Source: Minisyncoccota bacterium (GTDB lineage: Bacteria > Patescibacteriota > Minisyncoccia > Phycocordibacterales > JACOZG01). Taken from it: DNA of 46,594 bases. Positions 24,028-31,338 of this stretch are shown one piece after another. The notes below the pieces were generated by a model. It was not told the origin of the DNA, made no database searches, and was given only the letters and a program-made list of their open reading frames with translations. Within the stretch, counting starts at the first letter, position 1. Every line of letters starts with the position of its first letter. The stretch is taken from positions 1-46,594 of the forward strand of contig JAGVGK010000045.1 of assembly GCA_020057185.1 (NCBI GenBank), written 5' to 3'. Position numbers and translations under genes: made by a program.

Positions 24028-24702
24028 ATGATCGAGATAAAGAATATTACTAAGACCTATCGCGACGGCGACATTAGTTTCCAAGCTCTCGACAATGTTA
24101 GTTTTCAAATCAAGGATGGAGAATTCGTCGCGATTATGGGACCGTCCGGCTCGGGCAAATCAACCTTGATGCATATTCTCGGCGCGCTCGATACGCCCAC
24201 CAGCGGTACTTATTTGCTCGATGGTCAAGATGTTTCCACGCTCTCGGATAATGAACTCGCCGACATTCGCCAAGATAAAATTGGCTTCGTCTTCCAATCA
24301 TTCAATCTCTTGCCAAGAACCACCGTGTTGCGTAATGTGATGTTGCCCTTGATCTATGAAGGTGTACGGGGCGAGGAGCGGAAGCGACGAGCCGAGGTCG
24401 CCCTACGGGCGGCGGGACTCGATGCGACACATTGGTCTCATCTCTCTAATCAATTGTCCGGCGGTCAAATCCAGCGGGTGGCGATCGCGCGGGCGCTTGT
24501 TAACAATCCAACCCTCATCCTCGCCGATGAACCGACGGGAAATCTTGATTCGAAAACCGGCGAGATTGTCTTAAGTACTTTCCAAAAATTAAATACTGAA
24601 CACGGTCGCACGATCGTCCTCATCACTCATGAACGCGAGGTCGCCGAATATGCCAAACGAATTATTTTTATTAAAGATGGTACCCTCGTCAAACAATTAT
24701 GA
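24028..24702 (+). CDS. MacB-type ABC transporter ATPase
   Basis: 224-aa LolD/MacB-subfamily ATPase. Walker A GPSGSGKST (about 39-47), Q-loop FVFQSFNLLPR, signature LSGGQIQRVAIARAL, Walker B LILADEPTGNLD, H-loop ITHE. It couples ATP hydrolysis to the mechanotransmission permease encoded next (ATGA overlap). In E. coli MacB both parts are one polypeptide; here they are split, as in many Gram-positive and CPR genomes. Confidence 0.96.
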   Translation: MIEIKNITKTYRDGDISFQALDNVSFQIKDGEFVAIMGPSGSGKSTLMHILGALDTPTSGTYLLDGQDVSTLSDNELADIRQDKIGFVFQSFNLLPRTTVLRNVMLPLIYEGVRGEERKRRAEVALRAAGLDATHWSHLSNQLSGGQIQRVAIARALVNNPTLILADEPTGNLDSKTGEIVLSTFQKLNTEHGRTIVLITHEREVAEYAKRIIFIKDGTLVKQL

Positions 24703-25910
24703 ACCCTTTTGACTTGCTTCAAGAAACTTATCTCTCCCTCTCGGCCAACAAAGTTCGGTCCGCCTTAACAATTCTCGGCATCGTCATCGGTATCAGTTCG
24801 GTGATCGCGATGGTCTCGATCGGCCAGGGCGCCAAAGCGCAAATTCAATCGAGCATCGAAGGTCTCGGTTCGAATCTGCTAACTATCTTGCCGGGAGTAG
24901 TTCAACCCGGTCGAGGGATTGTCTCTTCGGGTCGAGGGTCGGCGCAAACATTGGAAAATAAAGACCTCCCGGTTCTTGATTCAATTGAGGGGATTGAATC
25001 AGTCTCACCTGAACTCTCGCGCCGTTTCCAAATCACCGCCGGCACGGGCAACAACACCAACACGACCGTCAACGGCGTTCTGCCGACTTACGCCTCAGTT
25101 CGTAACTTAACAATCGCCGAGGGTACCTTCATCAGTGAGAGTAATATCCACAGTCTCGGCCGACAAGTGGTACTCGGCGCGACTGTTGCCACCGATCTTT
25201 TCGGTGACACTCCCCCGCTCGGTAAAACAATTAAAATTAATAAAACTAATTTCCGAATCGTTGGTCTTCTAACCAAGAAGGGTGGCGCGGGTTTCTCGGG
25301 TCCCGACGATATGGTCATCGTGCCTCTGACCACGATGCAGAAAATTTTGGCGGGCGTGGATTATTTATCCACCATCTCCATCAGCGTCACCGATAAAAAT
25401 CGGATGAATGAAGTCCGCGACGCGGTGAGTGACGCCTTGCTTACTCGCCATCGGGTGGCCGAGGCCGACTTCTCAATTATTTCCCAAGAAGATATTCTCG
25501 GCACCTTGTCGCAAGTGGTGGACACCTTCACCATCTTCCTCGCTTCGATCGCCGGCATCTCGCTCGTTGTCGGCGGGATTGGGATTATGAATATGATGCT
25601 CACCACTGTCACCGAACGCACGCGAGAGATCGGTTTGCGTAAAGCGATTGGCGCGAAGCGCCGAGACATCAATCGGCAATTCTTAGTCGAAGCGGTCGCC
25701 TTAACCTTCATCGGTGGGTTTTTGGGAGTTATTCTCGGCTGGCTGATCGCCGCAACCGTCACTTATCTCGGCTTGATTCAAACCCAAGTATCTCTAATGT
25801 CCGTCCTCTTGGCCTTCGGCGTCTCCACCGCCATTGGCATTATCTTCGGCTATTATCCCGCCCAACGCGCCGCTCGACTAAATCCAATCGATGCGCTAAG
25901 ATATGAATAA
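24699..25910 (+). CDS. MacB-type ABC permease (FtsX superfamily)
   Basis: 403-aa permease: N-terminal helix (ANKVRSALTILGIVIGISSVIAMV), a large extracytoplasmic MacB_PCD domain (about 50-270) and three C-terminal helices (IFLASIAGISLVVGGIGIMN; LTFIGGFLGVILGWLIAATV; LLAFGVSTAIGIIFGYYPA) with the conserved TERTREIGLRKAIGAKRRDI and final PAQRAARLNPIDALRYE. Partner of the preceding ATPase and adaptor. Substrate may be a peptide, antibiotic or lipid; the sequence does not tell. Confidence 0.95.
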   Translation: MNPFDLLQETYLSLSANKVRSALTILGIVIGISSVIAMVSIGQGAKAQIQSSIEGLGSNLLTILPGVVQPGRGIVSSGRGSAQTLENKDLPVLDSIEGIESVSPELSRRFQITAGTGNNTNTTVNGVLPTYASVRNLTIAEGTFISESNIHSLGRQVVLGATVATDLFGDTPPLGKTIKINKTNFRIVGLLTKKGGAGFSGPDDMVIVPLTTMQKILAGVDYLSTISISVTDKNRMNEVRDAVSDALLTRHRVAEADFSIISQEDILGTLSQVVDTFTIFLASIAGISLVVGGIGIMNMMLTTVTERTREIGLRKAIGAKRRDINRQFLVEAVALTFIGGFLGVILGWLIAATVTYLGLIQTQVSLMSVLLAFGVSTAIGIIFGYYPAQRAARLNPIDALRYE

Positions 25911-25936
25911 TTATTAGTTAAGGAAAAATAATTTTT

Positions 25937-26353
25937 ATGAAGAAAATAATTGTTCTGGTTATCGTTATCCTGTTCGTTGGCTTCTTTTGGTTCAAAGGGC
26001 AAGACACTATCGCGCCAACACCAGTACCAACCGAAGGGACGCTCACCACGGCACCCGCGCCAGTCGTCCCAACCACAGCCGTCAAAGAGTTCACGGTCAT
26101 TGGCAGTAACTTCACCTTCACACCCAACACGATAGAAGTGAAGCCGGGCGACACAGTTAAAATCACTTTCCAAAGTGCGACCGGTTTCCACGACCTAACC
26201 CTTGACGAATTTGCGGTCGCGACTAAACAACTTAAGGCCGGCGAATCGGAAACGGTACAATTTGTCGCCGATAAAACCGGCTCGTTCGAATACTACTGTT
26301 CCGTCGGCAATCACCGCGCGATGGGAATGAAGGGTACCCTGACGGTGAAATAA
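25937..26353 (+). CDS. Membrane-anchored cupredoxin
   Basis: 138 aa: an N-terminal helix (IIVLVIVILFVGFFWF), a Pro/Thr-rich linker and a plastocyanin-like domain starting VIGSNFTFTPNTIEVKPGDTVKI. Type 1 copper ligands are visible: His in GFHDL, and Cys, His, Met in YYCSVGNHRAMGM. Probable electron carrier on the outer face. It follows the mac genes by 26 bp and may be part of the ECF-led operon; if so, the stimulus could be redox or copper stress (inference). Confidence 0.9.
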   Translation: MKKIIVLVIVILFVGFFWFKGQDTIAPTPVPTEGTLTTAPAPVVPTTAVKEFTVIGSNFTFTPNTIEVKPGDTVKITFQSATGFHDLTLDEFAVATKQLKAGESETVQFVADKTGSFEYYCSVGNHRAMGMKGTLTVK

Positions 26354-26363
26354 TCTTACGGGG

Positions 26364-26439
26364 TTGACTTTCAGACCCAATTATAATAACCTAATGGGCA
26401 GAGGCAGAATCGTAAGGCAAGTCGAGATCGCGTGATTCT
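26364..26439 (+). promoter_or_regulatory. Cassette B promoter and conserved leader
   Basis: Second copy of the 18065 element: TTGACT, ACCCA, TTATAATAACC, ATGGGCAGA, then a 6-bp duplication (GGCAGA), ATCGTAAGG and AGATCGCGTGATTCT. About 80 percent or more identical by eye over some 70 bp. Confidence 0.65.
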
Positions 26440-26478
26440 TGACGAGATTTTGAAGGAAATTAAAAAAGGAGAATGGGC

Positions 26479-26679
26479 ATGTTACTTGTGGGTCTTCTGG
26501 TGGTTTCGATTGGTTCTTCCATGCTTGGCGCCAGTATTGAACATGATAGTCTAATGAAACGATACCCTCATTTCGACTGGAGGGAAGGTGCTGGGTATAG
26601 CCCATTTATGTTTTGGTTCGGAGTACTCGGTATTTTTGCGGGAGTATTTGTTGCCTTCATTCCTCAATTGTTTAACTAA
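26479..26679 (+). CDS. Small membrane protein of cassette B, 66 aa
   Basis: Two hydrophobic stretches (LLVGLLVVSIGSSMLGASI and FMFWFGVLGIFAGVFVAFI) joined by a short loop (EHDSLMKRYPHFDWREG). The ATG at 26479 has GGAG at 7-nt spacing; the track ATG at 26473 would be too close. No known domain, and no similarity to the soluble protein of cassette A despite shared flanks. Confidence 0.7.
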   Translation: MLLVGLLVVSIGSSMLGASIEHDSLMKRYPHFDWREGAGYSPFMFWFGVLGIFAGVFVAFIPQLFN

Positions 26680-26705
26680 CTGGAAGTGGACGAGTGGCTT
26701 AGTAT

Positions 26706-26745
26706 AAAGCGCACGACCTTCGCGGGTCCGTGCGCTTTTTTCTTT
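26706..26745 (+). terminator. Cassette B terminator
   Basis: AAAGCGCAC/GTGCGCTTTTTT hairpin with loop GACCTTCGCGGGTCC; stem and TTTTTTCTTT tail match the cassette A terminator. Confidence 0.85.
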
Positions 26746-26760
26746 ACTCTTTAATTTCTA

Positions 26761-26796
26761 CTCTTAAACTATTTACGGTCGTAAAAATCTTAAGAG
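26761..26796. repeat. ACGGTCGT-core palindrome, copy 3
   Basis: CTCTTAA/TTAAGAG and TTTACG/CGTAAA arms exactly centred on ACGGTCGT (26775-26782). It directly abuts the -35 box of the pseudouridine synthase gene, so it could act as an operator. Confidence 0.6.
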
Positions 26797-26825
26797 TTAA
26801 CTTTTTATTGATTATAGTATAGGAT
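26797..26825 (+). promoter_or_regulatory. Promoter of the RsuA-family gene
   Basis: TTAACT, 17 bp, TAGGAT, six nt before ATG 26832; predicts a leaderless mRNA. Confidence 0.6.
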
Positions 26826-26831
26826 AACTGA

Positions 26832-27479
26832 ATGAGAATTAATCGTTATCTGGCACTCAAAAAATACGCCACCCGTCGCGGGGCGGATAAGTTGATCGAG
26901 GTGGGGTTGGTAACGATCAACGGCCGGGTGGCGAAAATCGGTGAGACGGTCACCGAAACTGATTGGGTGGAAGTGAGGCAAGCGAAAAAACCGAAAACTT
27001 ACACTTATCTCGCCTATCACAAACCGTGTGGTGAAGTGACCAGTTCACCACTGCCCGGACTCTTCCCCATCGGCCGACTCGACAAAGATTCCAGTGGTTT
27101 GCTTCTCCTCACTGACGATGGCCGAATCACTGATCGCCTCCTCAATCCCGAGCATACTCACGAGAAAGAATATGTCGTGACCGCGAGAGAACCATTGCGC
27201 TCAAACTTCGCTCGACAAATGTCGGGCGGGGTTCTCATCGGTGATTACACAACCCGACCCTGCCAAGTGGAAACAATTAACGATTACACTTTCCGAATTA
27301 TTTTAACCGAGGGCAAAAAACATCAAATCAGACAAATGTGTTCGGCGCTAAGCGTGACGGTCACCGATCTAACTCGCACGCGCATTATGAATCTTCGACT
27401 CGGTCACCTTACCGCGGGCACCCATCGTCCCCTCACCGCGCCGGAATTATCCACCCTTCTCAAAAGTCTCGGGTTGTGA
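26832..27479 (+). CDS. rRNA pseudouridine synthase, RsuA/RluB/RluE family
   Basis: 215-aa enzyme isomerising a specific uridine in rRNA. N-terminal S4 RNA-binding domain (MRINRYLALKKYATRRGADKLIEVG...INGRVA, about 1-45), then the catalytic domain with the family motif GRLDKDSSGLLLLTDDG carrying the catalytic Asp, and KHQIRQM near the end (EGKKHQIRQMCSAL). Short relative to RluB, closest in size to RluE/RsuA; the exact uridine cannot be assigned. A leaderless start is likely. Confidence 0.92.
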   Translation: MRINRYLALKKYATRRGADKLIEVGLVTINGRVAKIGETVTETDWVEVRQAKKPKTYTYLAYHKPCGEVTSSPLPGLFPIGRLDKDSSGLLLLTDDGRITDRLLNPEHTHEKEYVVTAREPLRSNFARQMSGGVLIGDYTTRPCQVETINDYTFRIILTEGKKHQIRQMCSALSVTVTDLTRTRIMNLRLGHLTAGTHRPLTAPELSTLLKSLGL

Positions 27480-27489
27480 GTAAAAACAT

Positions 27490-27690
27490 TTAAAATCCGT
27501 TAAGCGCGTTAGTATAATTGCTCAAGAACGACGGGATGACAAAAGCCAGAGCAATTAATGGCAGAACCAAACCAAGAATCGTCACCCAGATAATGACGAG
27601 AAAATATTTTCGTGTTTTCTCTACTGACCGATAAATCGTGTCCAGTTTGATCTCTTGTTCCGCCAACTTTTTTTGTATTTCTTGATCCAT
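27490..27690 (-). CDS. Small single-pass membrane protein, 66 aa
   Basis: Begins MDQEIQKKLAEQEIKLDTIYRSVEKTRKYF (short coiled-coil-like helix) followed by a long hydrophobic segment LVIIWVTILGLVLPLIALAFVI. ATG 27690 lies exactly 6 nt after TATAAT (27697-27702); the track start is a GTG one codon earlier. Convergent with the pseudouridine synthase gene. Function unknown. Confidence 0.7.
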   Translation of the reverse strand: MDQEIQKKLAEQEIKLDTIYRSVEKTRKYFLVIIWVTILGLVLPLIALAFVIPSFLSNYTNALNGF

Positions 27691-27696
27691 CACTAG

Positions 27697-27702
27697 ATTA
27701 TA
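27697..27702 (-). promoter_or_regulatory. -10 box, leaderless type
   Basis: TATAAT on the minus strand, 6 nt before ATG 27690, preceded by CGC. Confidence 0.5.
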
Positions 27703-27711
27703 GCGCCTTTT

Positions 27712-28554
27712 CTAAGTTTTGGCTTTGAGTCGTTTTCGACTTTCCGATGTTTGCAGATAATTTTTTGGGGAAACCACACTTCGGCCAATTTCTTTTTCGG
27801 TTTGTTTTCGGGCATTGCCCGCCACCCTTCCCCCTCTCTCGGCCACTTGTTTATTTTTTACAAAAGTATCTGGCTTTTCTTGTTGCGAAATTTCAGTGGT
27901 CACCCGCTCGCCTAGCATATTGAAAATCAATTCCAAGTCATCCATATGGTCACGCAAATTTTGCCGTTTCAGTCCTTTCAGCTTTTTATATTCACTCGGA
28001 GTGACACCGAAGGTAGCTTTGGAAATTTCGGCGGTCAAAATTTCATATTCTTTTTGTTCTTTGACACCCCGTTTTTGCCATTCATCCGTTAATTCTTCAC
28101 GAATCACAATCCCGCGCATTCTTTTTTCTATCCAGCTTTCAGAATAACCCTTAAGTTTATAGAGCAGTTTGGTTCTTTTAGCAGCCAACTCTGGGTCTTC
28201 AATTTCTTGCACTCGTTCATAGCCGACCTTAGCCAACCAAAGTTTGAACGGTTCAGCTTTAGGGGATGGGATGGATTGGATAATGCGGAAAATACCTTCG
28301 GTGTTGGCGCAATCGGTTTCATAATTTTTGCCGTCAGAGGCCGGTAATTTCAGTTGGTGACAAAATGTCACCAACTCACTTCCCTCTTCTCTTAACCTTT
28401 GAACGAGCTTATTCCAATATTTTCTAGCCGTATAATCATTTTCTTGATCAGTTAATGCTTGGACCACATCCACCACCGAAAACCACCATTGGTTTTTATA
28501 AATAGTTTTTCTAATTTCCCTTCCCTTAAACAAAGTAATCTTTGTCGTTTCCAT
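27712..28554 (-). CDS. BRO-N domain protein (phage antirepressor-like)
   Basis: 280 aa. Residues about 5-110 carry the BRO-N fold pattern (IRKTIYKNQWWFSVVDVVQALTDQ, KYWNKLVQRLREEGSELVT, IFRIIQSIPSPKAEPFKLWLAKVG), followed by a basic C-terminal region (SEYKKLKGLKRQNLRDHMDDLELIF, then NKQVAERGGRVAGNARKQTE). BRO-N proteins are DNA-binding and common in phages and mobile islands, but similar chromosomal copies are widespread in CPR. No other phage gene is nearby, so domestication is possible. Monocistronic; ATG is 5 nt after TGCTATAAT. Confidence 0.9.
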   Translation of the reverse strand: METTKITLFKGREIRKTIYKNQWWFSVVDVVQALTDQENDYTARKYWNKLVQRLREEGSELVTFCHQLKLPASDGKNYETDCANTEGIFRIIQSIPSPKAEPFKLWLAKVGYERVQEIEDPELAAKRTKLLYKLKGYSESWIEKRMRGIVIREELTDEWQKRGVKEQKEYEILTAEISKATFGVTPSEYKKLKGLKRQNLRDHMDDLELIFNMLGERVTTEISQQEKPDTFVKNKQVAERGGRVAGNARKQTEKEIGRSVVSPKNYLQTSESRKRLKAKT

Positions 28555-28559
28555 AACTA

Positions 28560-28568
28560 ATTATAGCA
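28560..28568 (-). promoter_or_regulatory. Extended -10 promoter of BRO-N gene
   Basis: Minus strand TGCTATAAT, 5 nt before ATG 28554; leaderless type. Confidence 0.6.
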
Positions 28569-28583
28569 CTTTTTTGCCTTCCC

Positions 28584-30356
28584 CTACGCGAGGAAACCGC
28601 CAGCTTGAATCTCCCATAATTTTTTATACAAACCGCCGGTGTGAGACAACAACTCTTGATGCGTCCCGGTAGAAACAACCTGACCATCTTCCACCACCAC
28701 GATGCGATCCATTTTCATTATCGTCGAGAGACGATGAGCGATCACAATTACGGTTTTCCCTTCCATCAATTGTCGAAGCGCATCTTGAATCAAGGCTTCA
28801 GATTCCGAATCAAGGCTAGAGGTCGCTTCATCGAGTACAAGAATAGGGGCGTTCTTAAGAATCGCGCGTGCAATCGCCACTCGTTGACGTTCTCCGCCAG
28901 ATAATTTGACTCCCCGCTCGCCCACATAAGTGTTAAAGCCTTCCGGATATTGGCTAATAAATTCGTAGCAATGCGCTTTCTTCGCCGCCTCAATTACTTC
29001 CTCATCGGTCGCCCCGCGTTTGCCATATCTGATATTCTCCATCAGCGAGCGATGAAATAAAATTGGTTCTTGCGGGACTAACGAGATGGCCTCGCGCAAA
29101 CTCTCTTGAGTAACAGCCGAAATATTTTGCTGATCAACATAAACTCCCCCACTTTCCACATCAAAAAACCGAAAAAGTAATTTAATAATCGTCGTCTTGC
29201 CGGCGCCCGACGGACCGACTAAAGCCACCTTTTCTCGACTATTGATAAGCAAATTAAAATCTTTGAGCACCGCTCGAGTTTGGCGAAAACTGAAAATAAC
29301 CTCGCGAAATTCCACCTGCCCAAGACTCACCTTAAGCCTCGGCGCGTTTGGTTTATTGATAATCTCGTGCGGTCGATTCATTATCTCCACCATCTCAGTC
29401 GCATCAGCAAAAGCTTCATACATGTGACGAATAACCCCGCCCAGATTCCATAATTTATCAAAGGCATTAATTAAATAAGCTTGGATCAAAGCGAAATCAC
29501 CGATGGTAATCAAACCATCCCGCCAAAAAATAATCCCCAAATAAATAAGGACGATTTCGATGCCAATCATAAATAGACCTTGAATCATGTTGACCAACTC
29601 ATCGAGACGCCAAGTCGTCAGCCGTAGATGCATCAAGGAATCGACAACACACTGAAAAATTGAAAGCTCTTCTTTAATCCCCGTAAAAAGCTTGACCGTG
29701 GTGTCGTTAGTCACCGAGTCCGAAAGTACGCCGGTCATTTCTGAATCTTTTTCCGCCGTAAGAATGTTATATTTCAGTTTCCAGCGCGCGATAATAAACT
29801 GGATGGTCATTAGAATAATTACCCAAATCAGAAAAACTGCTCCTAACCAAAAACTGCGGTAAAAAAGAACGATCAAAATTCCGGTCAGAGAAACCACGAG
29901 GGGCAAGAGATCGTAGGTGACTCGATCAGCAAATTGTTCGAAGGCGCGGGAGAGACGGTTGATTTTACGCACCAATGATCCCGCAAAGTTATTTACAAAA
30001 AAAGTGTAAGAATGACCAAGTAGGTAAGTGAAGGCGGTTTGAGTTAAATCTCTCATCACCCGAGGTTGTAAATAAACATTAGCAAATTGCCCAATTCGCC
30101 GAGCGAGCCAGCTGATAAATTGTAAAATTAAAATCGAGAAAAGAATCGAGAAAAGGATCTCCGCCACCGCATTAGTCGGGACCGCCGCTGAAGCCAGAAC
30201 ATCGAAAAGACGCTTGTAATATAGCGGGATTATAATTCCCCCCACCGAGACGCTGGCGGTAAAAAATAAAGACAGAAACAACGCCAATTTATACCGCGCT
30301 GAATGACGCCAAAATATTTTCAGCACCGGCCTAATAACTAATTTTCTTTGACTCAT
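28584..30356 (-). CDS. ABC transporter, fused permease-ATPase (exporter type)
   Basis: 590-aa half-transporter. A six-helix type I exporter domain (about 20-325; begins LALFLSLFFTASVSVGGIIIPLYY) precedes an NBD with Walker A GPSGAGKTT, signature LSGGERQRVAIARA, Walker B ILVLDEATSSLDSE and H-loop IAHRLST. It is probably a homodimer, or pairs with a distant partner. Typical of MsbA/lipid/multidrug exporters; substrate not assignable. It lies 19 bp behind the DUF2585 gene, likely co-transcribed. Confidence 0.95.
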   Translation of the reverse strand: MSQRKLVIRPVLKIFWRHSARYKLALFLSLFFTASVSVGGIIIPLYYKRLFDVLASAAVPTNAVAEILFSILFSILILQFISWLARRIGQFANVYLQPRVMRDLTQTAFTYLLGHSYTFFVNNFAGSLVRKINRLSRAFEQFADRVTYDLLPLVVSLTGILIVLFYRSFWLGAVFLIWVIILMTIQFIIARWKLKYNILTAEKDSEMTGVLSDSVTNDTTVKLFTGIKEELSIFQCVVDSLMHLRLTTWRLDELVNMIQGLFMIGIEIVLIYLGIIFWRDGLITIGDFALIQAYLINAFDKLWNLGGVIRHMYEAFADATEMVEIMNRPHEIINKPNAPRLKVSLGQVEFREVIFSFRQTRAVLKDFNLLINSREKVALVGPSGAGKTTIIKLLFRFFDVESGGVYVDQQNISAVTQESLREAISLVPQEPILFHRSLMENIRYGKRGATDEEVIEAAKKAHCYEFISQYPEGFNTYVGERGVKLSGGERQRVAIARAILKNAPILVLDEATSSLDSESEALIQDALRQLMEGKTVIVIAHRLSTIMKMDRIVVVEDGQVVSTGTHQELLSHTGGLYKKLWEIQAGGFLA

Positions 30357-30375
30357 TTTTTGAAGTTATTAAAAA

Positions 30376-30942
30376 TTAACTAACCTGCCACGCCTTCAGC
30401 CAATCGAGGGGGTAGAGAAGCATCACGATATTGATCAGGAGATTATCACGAATAAAATACGCCAGCATTATTTCGAAAGTGATGATGAGTGCGATGGAGA
30501 GTGACACACGAATTCGCGACGCGAGGAAAAAACCAATCATCATCGCCAGAATATCGGAAACTGAATTGATGACACTATCGCCGAAATAATCGAGTGAGAT
30601 TGTCACTTCCCGATAACGGTTAATGATGAAATCAGAATTTTCAAGAATTTCCCAAGCCCCCTCAAGCGTGATCGCCATCAAGAGACGGAGTGGGACCGGC
30701 AAACGCGGAAACAGTAACTTGAATAGAAGATAGAAGGCAAAACCATGAACAATGTGAGTGAACGAATACCAATCCGAGAGGTGTTGAGAATTCTCGGAAC
30801 TAAAAACGACACCATGCCAAAGTCGGACAAATCCGCACTTACACCACGGCACTTGTCCCATCAAGTAGAGAATAAGAGCCGTTAGTGAAACTAGTCCAAT
30901 GCTGATCAATACATAGTATCGAGGTGAAATTCTTCGATCCAT
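30376..30942 (-). CDS. DUF2585 family membrane protein
   Basis: 188 aa with about five hydrophobic segments. Family-like signatures: CKCGFVRLWHG, HIVHGFAFYLLF, EGAWEILENSDFIINRYREVTISLDYFGDSVINSVSDILAMMIGFFLASR. The conserved Cys, His, Glu and Asp around membrane helices could form an intramembrane active or metal site; DUF2585 has no established function that I know. ATG follows TGCTATGAT by 6 nt. First gene of a pair with the ABC exporter. Confidence 0.85.
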   Translation of the reverse strand: MDRRISPRYYVLISIGLVSLTALILYLMGQVPWCKCGFVRLWHGVVFSSENSQHLSDWYSFTHIVHGFAFYLLFKLLFPRLPVPLRLLMAITLEGAWEILENSDFIINRYREVTISLDYFGDSVINSVSDILAMMIGFFLASRIRVSLSIALIITFEIMLAYFIRDNLLINIVMLLYPLDWLKAWQVS

Positions 30943-30948
30943 TACTAA

Positions 30949-30957
30949 ATCATAGCA
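30949..30957 (-). promoter_or_regulatory. Extended -10 promoter of DUF2585 gene
   Basis: Minus strand TGCTATGAT, 6 nt before ATG 30942; leaderless type. Confidence 0.6.
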
Positions 30958-30971
30958 TTTCCTGACAAAAT

Positions 30972-31016
30972 TAAAAAAATACCCCGCCGTGACTTAGTCA
31001 GAGGGCGGGGCTTTTT
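30972..31016 (-). terminator. Terminator of csrA
   Basis: CCCCGCC/GGCGGGG stem; on the minus strand followed by TATTTTTTT. T runs on both sides make it potentially bidirectional. Confidence 0.82.
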
Positions 31017-31018
31017 AC

Positions 31019-31252
31019 TCAAGACGCGATCGGCGGAATCACAGATGAATCAGATGGTATGGATGGTACGGGAGATGATGCTTGCTGATTCTCGCACTTG
31101 ATCGCATCATAAACTTCTTTACGATGGACTTGGATATGTCGGGGAGCGTTGATACCGAGACGCACTTTGTCGCCTCTGATATCAACGATGGTAATTTCCA
31201 CATCATCCCCAATCATAATGGTCTCATCGCGTTGCCTTGAAAGAACTAACAC
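31019..31252 (-). CDS. csrA: Carbon storage regulator CsrA
   Basis: 77-aa RNA-binding dimer that represses or stabilises mRNAs at GGA motifs in leaders. The core [51 protein letters not shown] is canonical, including the RNA-binding first and last strands. It carries an extra Ser/Pro-rich tail ([20 protein letters not shown]) absent from most CsrA proteins. GTG start with AAAGGGG 7 nt upstream. It has its own TTGACA-17-TACTTT promoter and terminator. Regulated genes would be those with leaders, here the minority class. Confidence 0.96.
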   Translation of the reverse strand: MLVLSRQRDETIMIGDDVEITIVDIRGDKVRLGINAPRHIQVHRKEVYDAIKCENQQASSPVPSIPSDSSVIPPIAS

Positions 31253-31309
31253 GGTTCACCCCTTTCTGGGATTCCATTCCCAAGAATTCCTAAGAACCAT
31301 CCTCTTTCG

Positions 31310-31338
31310 AAAGTAGCAAATAATCAATATTTTGTCAA
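31310..31338 (-). promoter_or_regulatory. csrA promoter
   Basis: Minus strand TTGACA, 17 bp, TACTTT, followed by a leader of about 50 nt; the -35 overlaps the last codons of the ABC-F gene. Confidence 0.75.

Noticed and set aside
27712-28554. BRO-N gene considered as the edge of a prophage.
   Set aside because: No integrase, capsid, terminase or lysis genes around it; neighbours are housekeeping or transport genes.
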